In this document: positions 8,919-16,764 of the stretch, piece after piece | How the letters are laid out: each line of letters begins with the position of its first letter | Position numbering within the stretch: position 1 is the stretch's first letter | Source: Clostridium collagenovorans DSM 3089 | GTDB lineage: Bacteria; Bacillota; Clostridia; Clostridiales; Clostridiaceae | DNA: 64,000 bases | Reading direction: 5' to 3' | Assembly (NCBI RefSeq): GCF_900130005.1 | Contig: NZ_FQXP01000005.1 | Coordinates: forward strand, 177,659-241,658 | Translations under genes and position numbers: made by a program | The notes under the pieces: model-generated | What the model was told of the DNA's origin: nothing | Seen by the model: the letters and a program-made list of their open reading frames with translations, nothing else | The model's database searches: none

Positions 8919-9554
8919 CTATATATTCTTTCTAAAATACTCACAAAACGGCGGCATATTACATTGATCACATAAAGGTCTTCTAGCCTTACATACCTTT
9001 CTTCCATGCCATATTATGTAATGATGCATATCGCTCCACTTATTCTTAGGTATATTCTTCATTAACTGTTCTTCTACCTTAGTTACATTATCCCCTTTAG
9101 CTAAACCAATACGCTGAGAAACTCTAAACACATGAGTATCAACAGCTATAGCAGGAACACCAAATACATTAGATAAAACAACATTAGCAGTCTTTCTACC
9201 AACACCAGGAAGTTCAGTTAACTCTTCCATAGTCTGAGGTACTTCACCATTATATTTTTCTAAAAGAATTTTTGAAGTAGCTAATATATTCTTCCCCTTT
9301 GTTTTATAAAATCCACAGGACTTTATCTTCTCTCCCACTTCCTCTTCTGATAAAGTAGCCATAGCCGCTGCTGAATTATACTCTTTATATAACTCCTTCG
9401 TTACCATATTAACTCTTTCATCTGTACACTGAGCTGATAAAATAGTAGATATTAAAAGTTCAAAAGGATTACTAAAATCCAAACCACACTTAGCCCCAGC
9501 ATAAGTAGTTTCTAAAATTTTCAAAGCCTCAGCCATCTCTTTCTTTTTTAACAT
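8919..9554 (-). CDS. nth: Endonuclease III (DNA glycosylase/AP lyase)
   Basis: This 211-residue base-excision repair enzyme removes oxidised pyrimidines. The helix-hairpin-helix LPGVGRKTANVV (about 114-125) carries the catalytic Lys, followed by the catalytic Asp in AVDTHV. The C-terminal [4Fe-4S] loop is intact, with Cys spacing C-x6-C-x2-C-x5-C (CKARRPLCDQCNMPPFC). Length is normal. The ATG follows GGAGGG. The first five residues are lysine-rich. Confidence 0.97.
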   Translation of the reverse strand: MLKKKEMAEALKILETTYAGAKCGLDFSNPFELLISTILSAQCTDERVNMVTKELYKEYNSAAAMATLSEEEVGEKIKSCGFYKTKGKNILATSKILLEKYNGEVPQTMEELTELPGVGRKTANVVLSNVFGVPAIAVDTHVFRVSQRIGLAKGDNVTKVEEQLMKNIPKNKWSDMHHYIIWHGRKVCKARRPLCDQCNMPPFCEYFRKNI

Positions 9555-9892
9555 ATTAAATATCCCTCCTTACTCTAAATAATATTAAAAATAATTATCT
9601 CAATTATACTAGTCATCTTAAATATATAACATATAACTTCTAATTTAATATTCTACAGTTATATTAATCCTTGTATGTACTTTATAATGAGTGTTATCTC
9701 TAAATAGATTGAATATTGTTTATTAAAATATATATTTATATTTTAAATTAACTAGTAATATATTTTTCATTTACATTCTTTAATTTAAAGTTATAATTAA
9801 TGACTAACTATTATTAATTATATCATAAAGTATATAACTTTTTACTACTTATATTCTTTGTAATAAGGTTATATTTGATTATAATTATTTAT
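9555..9892. other. Intergenic region between nth and toxin/immunity array
   Basis: About 340 very AT-rich bases. I see no ORF, no strong hairpin and no RNA gene. It is the boundary between core genes and the decayed accessory array. Confidence 0.5.
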
Positions 9893-10237
9893 CTATTCTT
9901 TAATCTCCCCTACATATTCTAAAAATAGATCTTGTAACTCGCCATCAGTATCTGCATCATTTAAATACAATTTAGGTTCAGTATCACTCCCACTAAGTGT
10001 ACTACTTCCATCAATTATATCTAGCATATTTGAGATTGTATCTATCATTGTTTGTTGAATAATTGTAATCAGAGTCTCTTTATTTTCTTCTGATAAACTA
10101 TTATATAGCTTTAATGATTTCTTCCAATACTCATCACTTGCATTATCTATGTCTGTATTATCGAATAAATTCTTATATAGACTTCTATTTTCTTCTACTA
10201 TACTTTTGTAAATACTTTTAATAAAAATTTCATTCAT
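9893..10237 (-). CDS. Putative immunity protein of toxin tip B
   Basis: This is a 114-residue acidic soluble protein, mostly helical, with a Leu/Asp-rich C-terminus. No known domain is recognised. Its ATG lies one base after the stop of the toxin-tip reading frame (TAA-C-ATG at 10241-10235), with the ribosome binding site GAGGAAG inside the toxin end. Such tight toxin-then-small-acidic-gene coupling directly after a Hint domain is the usual position of an immunity gene in polymorphic toxin systems. That role is inferred from context. The gene is intact although its toxin is broken. Confidence 0.65.
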   Translation of the reverse strand: MNEIFIKSIYKSIVEENRSLYKNLFDNTDIDNASDEYWKKSLKLYNSLSEENKETLITIIQQTMIDTISNMLDIIDGSSTLSGSDTEPKLYLNDADTDGELQDLFLEYVGEIKE

Positions 10238-10238
10238 G

Positions 10239-10660
10239 TTACTTCCTCATTTCTACATATAATTTTTTATTCATATAAATTAACTCTTGTAATTTTGAAT
10301 TTGGAATATCAGAGTAAACTCTTCTTAACTCTCTTATACCTCTTGCAAGTAGTTGTCTTGCACTAGCTATTCCCTTTCTGTTTCTTTATACTATACCATT
10401 TTATCCTTTGATTATGTGCCGAAGTCATTTGGTCATATCCCTCAACTCTTAATTTTTTCATCACATCATTTATTTAGCTTCACTTCCACCTCAGTAGCAA
10501 AACATTGGCTATGAACTAGTATTCCATCTTTACTTACATAATAAGTATGCCAATCTTCTACTTCAAAGTTATATACTTTTATCTTTTCTTTTAACTTCTC
10601 TATATCTATACTACATACTCTTGATATTTTCCCTGAAGCCAATAATACTTTAGGTCTTGT
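10239..10660 (-). pseudogene. Toxin cassette B: partial Hint domain plus frameshifted toxin tip
   Basis: Read on the minus strand from 10660, the frame gives the last ~57 residues of a Hint domain (LASGKISRVCS ... YNFEVEDWHTYYVSKDG, ILVHSQC). It then runs CFATEVEVKLNK and stops. The tip continues in other frames: VMKKLRVEGYDQMTSAHNQR followed by IKWYSIKKQKGNS, stop, then IASARQLLARGIRELRRVYS ... MNKKLYVEMRK, stop at 10239. At least two frame breaks are needed to join these, and no start codon or N-terminal part is present. The tip sequence is compact, basic and ends exactly before the immunity ORF. The toxin fold is not recognised. I infer a dead C-terminal toxin cassette. Confidence 0.65.
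10489..10659 (-). repeat. Direct repeat copy 2 (3' end of Hint domain)
   Basis: These 171 bases match 11485-11655 at the same orientation with about seven differences, none of them indels. They encode the last ~57 residues of the pretoxin Hint domain up to its terminal Cys. Sequence diverges on both sides: the 5' side loses the rest of the Hint domain, and the 3' side changes to an unrelated toxin tip. Confidence 0.85.
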
Positions 10661-10954
10661 TTTTCCCTATCCTGGATTTCAAGTGGAATTATTGACCCTA
10701 GGATTTCCTTACTTGCACTCCGTGAAAGTAATTCACACCAAATCATAGATTTTGATTCTCTACTTTTCGTCTTACATTTGTGTCTAACACTAGTAGTTTT
10801 ATATTTTGAAAATATTTAAATATATCAAAAAAAGATTAATGATCCATTACTGAAACACTAACCTTTTTAACTTCTTTCACTACATTATTGATTTAACTAA
10901 ATTCCTCTATTACTACTTTTTATGCAGTTATTTCTCACCTAATTTTGTATTAAC

Positions 10955-11281
10955 TTATATATTATCACTAATTTCATTTTTACATTCTATATTTTCTATA
11001 ACTTTTCTAATTATTTCATGCAATTGGTCATATTGCCACTCTATGTCTCCTATAACTAAGTGAAGTTGTATAAATTCCCTTAGTAATTTTTCACTATTCT
11101 CTTTATTTAATTTATCTATATTTTCTAATATAACATTAAATCTATTTATTATTTCTGATATCTCTCTAATATTTTCCTCCTGTTCCTTTTCTTCTTCATT
11201 TGAAATAATAGAATTATTCATTTTTCTATTTATTTTTTTTATTAACTCAAATGTATTCTTTACACTATTTTCTATATTCAT
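10955..11281 (-). CDS. Putative immunity protein of toxin tip A
   Basis: The 108-residue product is acidic, soluble and almost wholly helical with heptad-like spacing (Asn/Glu/Ile-rich), and no family is recognised. Its ATG lies 4 nt after the stop of the tip A reading frame (TAA at 11286-11288), with GGAAGGAAG upstream as ribosome binding site. The position right behind a Hint-linked toxin tip suggests an immunity protein. That is context only; the sequence itself gives no function. Confidence 0.6.
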   Translation of the reverse strand: MNIENSVKNTFELIKKINRKMNNSIISNEEEKEQEENIREISEIINRFNVILENIDKLNKENSEKLLREFIQLHLVIGDIEWQYDQLHEIIRKVIENIECKNEISDNI

Positions 11282-11285
11282 GTTT

Positions 11286-12022
11286 TTACTTCAACTTCCT
11301 TCCGATTACATTTCTTATCTTAAATTCATTTAGAGTTCCATCTAAATTTAATACTGCTATTAAATTCCCCCATTCATCACTTTTTAAATTCAATGCCACT
11401 CTTATTCGCAGTCTTTCCAGCTCATATTCTTTTGTGGAAAATGTTTATATCCATAATTTGTCCATTCAACAGCATCTACTGCCCCCTCAGTAACAAAACA
11501 TTGATTATGAACTAGTATTCCATCTTTACTTACATAATAAGTATGCCAATCTTCTACTTTAAAGTTATATACTTTTATCTTTTCTTTTAACTTCTCTATA
11601 TCTATACTACATACTCTTGATATTTTACCTGAAGCCAATAATACTTTATCTCTTGCCTTTAAGTTTCCTGCTTCTACCCATCCATTATCTACTACCCAGA
11701 ATGGATGATTTAGTGTTGTTATTATTTTATTGTCTTCTATACTTAATTTTACTAAAGTATCTACTTCTTTTACAAATGTATTTTTGACTTCTTTATACCC
11801 TACTTCTCCTGTCTCTACATTCTTTGAGTATACTTTATCACCAATTTTTATATCTTCTATACATTTACTATCATTTTCTGTGAGTATTTCAGTACCTTCA
11901 ATAAAACATGCTCCATCAGCAATAAGGTTTTTAGATGGTGCATTTTCAATATTTTTATATAATTCTCCTCCTTTTTTACAAATAAAAAAGAGATAGGAAT
12001 CCCCACCTCTTCTTTTACAGTA
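11286..12022 (-). pseudogene. Toxin cassette A: complete pretoxin Hint domain plus broken toxin tip, no start
   Basis: An open frame runs from just after a TAG (12023-12025) to 11402 with no usable start before TTG 11638. It encodes GGELYKNIENAPSKNLIADG, then a complete Hint autoprocessing domain. The domain begins with Cys (ACFIEGTEIL; TGT 11906-11908), has the conserved TTLNHPFWV with its His, and ends ILVHNQC (11498), about 137 residues. After it come AVDAVEWTNYGYKHFPQKN, then MSWKDCE and a stop; the next frame continues RVALNLKSDEWGNLIAVLNL ... NVIGRKLK to a stop at 11286. Hint domains of this kind release C-terminal toxins from large secreted proteins. The N-terminal carrier is missing and the tip has a frame break, so this is a remnant or orphan donor cassette. 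Confidence 0.75.
11485..11655 (-). repeat. Direct repeat copy 1 (3' end of Hint domain)
   Basis: This is the partner of 10489-10659 (171 bp, about 96 percent identical by direct reading, offset 996 bases). It lies inside the complete Hint domain of cassette A. The two copies share Hint sequence but lead into different toxin tips. Confidence 0.85.
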
Positions 12023-12044
12023 CTACGATAAACTTCTTAAAGTA

Positions 12045-12512
12045 TTAAATTATATATGCTTTCATCTTATCAAAGGTTGTATCATATACTCTACTTAATA
12101 TATAGTCTAAGTAAACTTCGCTTAAGTAATTCAAATCAATATCTTTAGCTATATGCATTCTAGAATGAAGCACTTCTATAGCTTCTTTTTTTAACTCATC
12201 TATTTCTGTGCTATGCCATATTTTTTTACCAAACTGTGGCTTTTCTAAGGTTGGACTGTATTCATTGTATATTCTCTCTATAACTCTATTTACTTTTTTT
12301 CTAAAAACACAGTCTATCATTGCTTTATGAAGTGCGTATCTGTTTCTAAACCTTAATTCCACCATTACCCCATCTTCGCACTTTTCATAAGGTATTTTTG
12401 CCTTCTTAAGCTCATCATCAATTTTCAAATCATCATAAACCTTTATTATGATTACATCTTTCTTACTATTTACTAAATCATAAACATAGCCAACAAAATC
12501 TTTATCTGGCAT
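12045..12512 (-). CDS. Hypothetical protein, 155 residues
   Basis: ATG 12512 follows GGGAGGT at good spacing. The protein is soluble with many charged residues. An N-terminal part (1-55) reads like a small alpha/beta unit (VIIIKVYDD), and the rest is mainly helical (NRVIERIYNEYSP, EAIEVLHSRMHIAKD). No domain or membrane segment is recognised. It lies downstream of trmB behind that gene's terminator, and only about 20 bases before the toxin remnant. Whether it belongs to the accessory array or the core genome cannot be told. Confidence 0.7.
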   Translation of the reverse strand: MPDKDFVGYVYDLVNSKKDVIIIKVYDDLKIDDELKKAKIPYEKCEDGVMVELRFRNRYALHKAMIDCVFRKKVNRVIERIYNEYSPTLEKPQFGKKIWHSTEIDELKKEAIEVLHSRMHIAKDIDLNYLSEVYLDYILSRVYDTTFDKMKAYII

Positions 12513-12583
12513 AAATAAATACCTCCCTTATCTTTTTACTATTACTATATGGGTTTTAAAAGAGTTTAGTACCTAATTTAACC

Positions 12584-12631
12584 AATAAAAAAAGACTATA
12601 AGACTTAAAGTTTTACCTTTAAGTCTTATAG
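12584..12631 (-). terminator. Intrinsic terminator after trmB
   Basis: A 15-bp stem (CTATAAGACTTAAAG and complement) with a 6-nt loop, followed on the minus strand by TCTTTTTTTATT. Confidence 0.85.
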
Positions 12632-12670
12632 CCTTACTTAAGTTTATTTATGTTTATAAATATAATTTAT

Positions 12671-13330
12671 TTATTTTGTTGATTTAGCTATTAAGCATTT
12701 TATTTTTATTCCCTTTGCTGAGAACATATCTTCATGTTCTGTAGTGACATTTCCTACAAAATCTGATTCATGTAAATCATAAGTTATATATGTAATAACA
12801 AATCCACTTCTTGTTATGTATTCTTGAGATTCTAAGAATAAATCATCATCATCTGTTTTAAACCAAATTTCACAGCCTTCTTTTAAGAAACCTCTATATT
12901 TCTTTAAGAAAGTGTTGTATGTTAATCTTCTTTTTTTATGTTTTTTCTTTGGCCAAGGATTACAGAAATTTATAAATATCTTATCTATTTCATCTTCCTC
13001 AAATAGTTCTTCTATAAGTCCTATTTCTTGAGACATTATTTTTACGTTATCTATTTTTTCACGATTTCTAGCTTTAAATTGTTTTTCTATATCTCTTTTA
13101 GCTAATACTAAAACTTCATCTTTTATATCTATAGCTATGTAGTTTATATTAGGATTTTCAGCAGCATGAACTGATATAAAAGTTCCCTTTCCACAACCTA
13201 ACTCTACATATATAGGGTTATCATTTCCAAATAACTCTTTCCATCTACCTTTGTACTGAGATGGCTTAGTTAAAAAGAAGTCTACTGACTCTAATTCAGG
13301 TCTAGCCCAAGGCTTTCTTCTCATTCTCAT
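12671..13330 (-). CDS. trmB: tRNA (guanine-N7)-methyltransferase
   Basis: This 219-residue enzyme methylates G46 in the tRNA variable loop. ATG 13330 (MRMRRKPWARPEL) is chosen because CGGAG lies 10-11 nt before it; an upstream GTG at 13342 overlaps that site. The SAM-binding motif VELGCGKGTF (about 42-51) and the family signature NPWPKKKHKKRRL (about 121-133) are clear. The usual Asp of the 'DPWPK' motif is Asn here (FCNPWPK), which may be a lineage variant. It has its own terminator. Confidence 0.95.
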   Translation of the reverse strand: MRMRRKPWARPELESVDFFLTKPSQYKGRWKELFGNDNPIYVELGCGKGTFISVHAAENPNINYIAIDIKDEVLVLAKRDIEKQFKARNREKIDNVKIMSQEIGLIEELFEEDEIDKIFINFCNPWPKKKHKKRRLTYNTFLKKYRGFLKEGCEIWFKTDDDDLFLESQEYITRSGFVITYITYDLHESDFVGNVTTEHEDMFSAKGIKIKCLIAKSTK

Positions 13331-13611
13331 AATTTTATTCACTCCGTTTATATATTCTTCAATACTACTTAATATACTATACCTTATAAAAATATTATAG
13401 TCTATTTTTATATTATACCATTATATAAGTTTATATTTATTCTGTATATTTATATATAGAGAGATTTATTCAACAATTAAAATTAACTCTAAATATAATA
13501 AATACTCTTTACTTAAGTATATATAATACTATTCCCTACTTTATAGATTATTGGACTATGATTTCTATATATTATATAATTAATTTATACTACTTTAGGA
13601 GATGATTGCAA

Positions 13612-14127
13612 GTGGAAAAAGGATACATTCACGTTTATACTGGAAATGGTAAAGGGAAAACAACTGCAGCAGTAGGACTAGCTGTAAGAGCTGCTTGTGC
13701 TGGTAAAAAAGTTTTCTTTGGTCAATTTATTAAGGGTATGAAATATAACGAAACTAAATGTGAAAATTATCTACCAAACATAAAATTCGAACAATTAGGA
13801 AGAGATTGTTTCATAAATAAATCACCTGATGAAGAGGATATAAGAATAGCAAATGAGGGTTTACAACGTATTAAGGCTGTCTTATTAAGTAATGAATATG
13901 ACATGGTTGTTATGGATGAAGTTACTATTTCTTTATATTTTAAGCTCTTCACTATGAAAGATTTAATTGAGGTTTTAAATGTAAGACCTTACTCAACTGA
14001 ATTAGTTATAACAGGAAGGTATGCTCCTCAAGAACTTATAGACCTTGCTGATCTTGTTACTAATATGGAGGAAGTTAAACACTATTATTCTAAAGGTGTG
14101 CTTTCTAGAGATGGATTTGATAAATAA
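13612..14127 (+). CDS. cobO: Corrinoid ATP adenosyltransferase (CobA/CobO type)
   Basis: The 171-residue protein has an N-terminal P-loop GNGKGKTTAA (about 12-21) and VVMDEV (Walker B, about 102-107), typical of enzymes that move adenosyl from ATP to cob(I)alamin or cobyrinic acid diamide. GTG 13612 is preferred: AGGAG at 13597-13601 is 10 nt away, whereas the TTG at 13606 is too close. No other cobalamin gene is nearby, so it may serve salvage of corrinoids. It is monocistronic with a terminator at 14136. Confidence 0.93.
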   Translation: MEKGYIHVYTGNGKGKTTAAVGLAVRAACAGKKVFFGQFIKGMKYNETKCENYLPNIKFEQLGRDCFINKSPDEEDIRIANEGLQRIKAVLLSNEYDMVVMDEVTISLYFKLFTMKDLIEVLNVRPYSTELVITGRYAPQELIDLADLVTNMEEVKHYYSKGVLSRDGFDK

Positions 14128-14135
14128 CCTAAAAA

Positions 14136-14167
14136 GGAACTGCTAGAAATTCTAACAGTTCCTTTTG
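14136..14167. terminator. Terminator between convergent cobO and tdh
   Basis: A 12-bp stem (GGAACTGCTAGA against TCTAACAGTTCC with one mismatch), 3-nt loop, T-run on the plus side and A-run on the other. Confidence 0.85.
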
Positions 14168-14181
14168 TTAATTTATTTAAA

Positions 14182-15135
14182 TTATTTGATGCCTTTTTCA
14201 GCTAATTTTTCTAACATATCAGTAGTCATCTTAGCTAAATCATATTCAGCTTTGAATCCCCACTCTGCTTGTGCAGCTGCACAGTCTATTGAATCTGGCC
14301 AGCTATTAGCTATTGCTTGTCTTATAGGGTCTACATTATAATCCATTGTAAACTCTGGAATGTGTTTTTTGATTTCAGCAGCAATTTGTTCTGGTTCAAA
14401 ACTCATAGCAGCTATATTAAATGCGTTTCTGTGTTGTAACTTACTTGGATCAGCTTCCATTAAGTTAATGATTGCATTTAAAGCATCTGGCATATACATC
14501 ATATCCATATAAGTTCCTTTATCAATATATGAAGTATATTTTTTATTTTTTAATGCTTCGTAGTATATATCAACAGCATAGTCTGTTGTTCCTCCTCCTG
14601 GAGGCGCAACGTATGAAATTAAGCCTGGGAAACGAACTCCTCTAGTATCTACTCCAAATTTTTTATAGTAGTAGTCACATAATAATTCTCCTGCAACTTT
14701 GTTTACTCCATACATTGTTTGTGGTCTTTGAATAGTGTCTTGTGGTGTTCCTACTTTAGGAGTAGATGGACCAAAAGCACCTATTGAACTTGGTGTAAAG
14801 AATTGACAATCTAATTCTCTAGCAACCTCTAAAGCATTTACAAGTCCACCCATGTTTATGTTCCAAGCAACTTGTGGTTTTGCTTCTGCAACTGCTGATA
14901 ATAAAGCAGCTAAGTGGATTATTGTATCTGCATTATATTTTTTAGCTATATCGTGCATAGCTTGAGCATCTGTAACATCTAATAATTCAAATGGACCAGC
15001 ATCAACAACTGGGTTACCTTCTACTTTTCTTAAATCAGTAGCTATAACATTGTCGTTACCGTAAATTCCTCTCATTTTTTCAACTAATTCAGTACCTATC
15101 TGACCTAATGAACCAGTTACTAAAATCTTTTTCAT
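14182..15135 (-). CDS. tdh: L-threonine 3-dehydrogenase, short-chain (epimerase-like) type
   Basis: This 317-residue NAD enzyme oxidises threonine to 2-amino-3-ketobutyrate. It has the extended SDR fold: N-terminal NAD motif VTGSLGQIG (6-14), a catalytic Tyr-x3-Lys (TMYGVNKVAG, about 143-152), and GVRFPGLIS, as in the epimerase-like threonine dehydrogenases rather than the zinc MDR form. Its 5' neighbour kbl uses the product directly, which settles the call. Start ATG follows GGAGGG. Gap to kbl is about 100 nt with a small hairpin at 15201-15219. Confidence 0.93.
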   Translation of the reverse strand: MKKILVTGSLGQIGTELVEKMRGIYGNDNVIATDLRKVEGNPVVDAGPFELLDVTDAQAMHDIAKKYNADTIIHLAALLSAVAEAKPQVAWNINMGGLVNALEVARELDCQFFTPSSIGAFGPSTPKVGTPQDTIQRPQTMYGVNKVAGELLCDYYYKKFGVDTRGVRFPGLISYVAPPGGGTTDYAVDIYYEALKNKKYTSYIDKGTYMDMMYMPDALNAIINLMEADPSKLQHRNAFNIAAMSFEPEQIAAEIKKHIPEFTMDYNVDPIRQAIANSWPDSIDCAAAQAEWGFKAEYDLAKMTTDMLEKLAEKGIK

Positions 15136-15234
15136 TCTATTCCCTCCAAAATTACATATTACCTGTAATTATCTTTTCCTTTAATATTTTAAATACCCAA
15201 GGAACTATTTTATAGTTCCTCAAGCAAGTATTTT

Positions 15235-16428
15235 CTATTCAATTATCCCCATTTCTCTACCAACTTTAGCGTATGTTGCTAAAGCTTGATCTAACATTTC
15301 CTTAGTATGAGCTGCTGTAGGCATGTTTCTAACTCTTCCTGTTCCCTTTGGTACTGTTGGGAAAACTATAGATTTAGCATAAACGCCTTCTTCATATAAT
15401 CTCTTACTAAATTCTTGTGTTTTAGCTTCATCTCCAATGATACATGGAGTTATTGGAGTTTCACTTTTTCCAATGTTAAATCCTAATTCTTTTAAACCTT
15501 TCTTTAGGTAGTTTCCATTTTCCCAAAGTTTATCATGTAATTCTGTGCTTTCTGTTAATATATTGATAGCTTCAATACAAGAAGCAGCTGCACCTGGTGT
15601 TAAAGATGTTGAGAATAGGAATGGTCTACCTCTAACTTTTAACCAATCTATTAAATCTTGTTTACCTGCAACATAACCACCAACTACACCGATAGCTTTA
15701 GATAATGTTCCTATTTGTAAATCTATTTTATCTGATAAACCGAAATGCTTAACTGTTCCAGCACCTTTACCTAGTACCCCTGAACCGTGAGCATCATCTA
15801 CATAAGTTATTAAGTCAAATTCTTCAGCTATTTCAACTATTTCTGGAAGTTTAGCTATATCTCCATCCATAGAGAATACACCATCAGTTATAACCATTAC
15901 TTTGTTGTATAATCCTGATTCAGTAGCTTCTTTAGCCTTTGCTCTTAAATCTTCCATATCAGAGTGATTTACTCTAATAATTTTAGCTTTTGATAATCTA
16001 CATCCATCTATAATAGAAGCATGATTTAATTCATCTGATAATATTGCATCATTTTTATCCATGATAGCTGAAACAGCTGCCATGTTACAGTTGAATCCTG
16101 ATTGGAATGCAATAGCTGCTTCAGTATGTTTAAATTCAGCTAATTTGTTTTCAAGTTCAACGTGAACATCTAAAGTTCCGTTTATCGTTCTAACAGCTCC
16201 AGCACCTACTCCATATTTTTCAGTAGCTTTAATGTTAGCTGCAATCATTCTTGGATTAGTAGCTAACCCTAGGTAGTTGTTTGATGAAAGGTTGATAAAA
16301 TCTTTATTATCAATCTTTATTATTGGTCCGTTAGCACTTTGTAATGGGTTTATAACGTTGTAAAGCCCTTTACTTTTTAAATCTTCTAAATTTTCTTTTA
16401 AATATTTTTCTAAAATTTTGCTAGACAT
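15235..16428 (-). CDS. kbl: Glycine C-acetyltransferase (2-amino-3-ketobutyrate CoA ligase)
   Basis: This 397-residue PLP enzyme of the alpha-oxoamine synthase family cleaves 2-amino-3-ketobutyrate with CoA to glycine and acetyl-CoA. ATG 16428 (MSSKILEKY) follows GGAGGT by 7 nt; the GTG at 16443 overlaps that site and is rejected. Landmarks: NNYLGLA (about 53-59), DELNHASIIDGCRLS, DDAHGSGVLG and the PLP lysine in GTLSKAIG (about 240-247). The length is standard. It is first gene of the kbl-tdh threonine unit. Confidence 0.96.
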   Translation of the reverse strand: MSSKILEKYLKENLEDLKSKGLYNVINPLQSANGPIIKIDNKDFINLSSNNYLGLATNPRMIAANIKATEKYGVGAGAVRTINGTLDVHVELENKLAEFKHTEAAIAFQSGFNCNMAAVSAIMDKNDAILSDELNHASIIDGCRLSKAKIIRVNHSDMEDLRAKAKEATESGLYNKVMVITDGVFSMDGDIAKLPEIVEIAEEFDLITYVDDAHGSGVLGKGAGTVKHFGLSDKIDLQIGTLSKAIGVVGGYVAGKQDLIDWLKVRGRPFLFSTSLTPGAAASCIEAINILTESTELHDKLWENGNYLKKGLKELGFNIGKSETPITPCIIGDEAKTQEFSKRLYEEGVYAKSIVFPTVPKGTGRVRNMPTAAHTKEMLDQALATYAKVGREMGIIE

Positions 16429-16764
16429 AGTATCTACCTCCACATATCAGCTAATAGCTGTATAAAATACAATATATTGAATAATAACTTAATATATTGC
16501 AAACAAGTATCCTTGTGAGAAATACATTTCATTATAATGTTTCCCTCTAACATAATAATATACAACTATAAGATGTTTTTCAATATAATTTTTTTATTAT
16601 TCTATATATTCTGTTGAATATATTTTTTTCGATAGTATAATGACTCTTAAGTAGTGATATTATAATTTTGAATTTTATTTTTTTGTCTAAAGTTTATTAT
16701 GAACAATTAACCACTAAAATATGTTATTTTGGGTTAATTATCTATTTTTAAAGGAGGAGTTATT
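16429..16764. other. Divergent promoter region kbl / sod
   Basis: About 335 AT-rich bases between divergent genes. It must carry both promoters. No ORF, riboswitch or strong hairpin is seen. Confidence 0.5.

Noticed and set aside
10661..10954. Possible insertion-sequence remnant between the two cassettes
   Set aside because: Fragments such as MIWCELLSRSASKEI are seen but match no transposase I can name, and no terminal repeats or target duplications are visible.
11730..11996. Plus-strand 88-codon frame opposite the Hint domain
   Set aside because: It is the antisense shadow of a clear Hint domain and has no ribosome binding site.
11402..12022. Intein in place of Hint toxin domain
   Set aside because: The Hint domain ends in HNQC and is followed by a toxin-like tip and small acidic gene; there is no C-extein of a host protein and no endonuclease domain.
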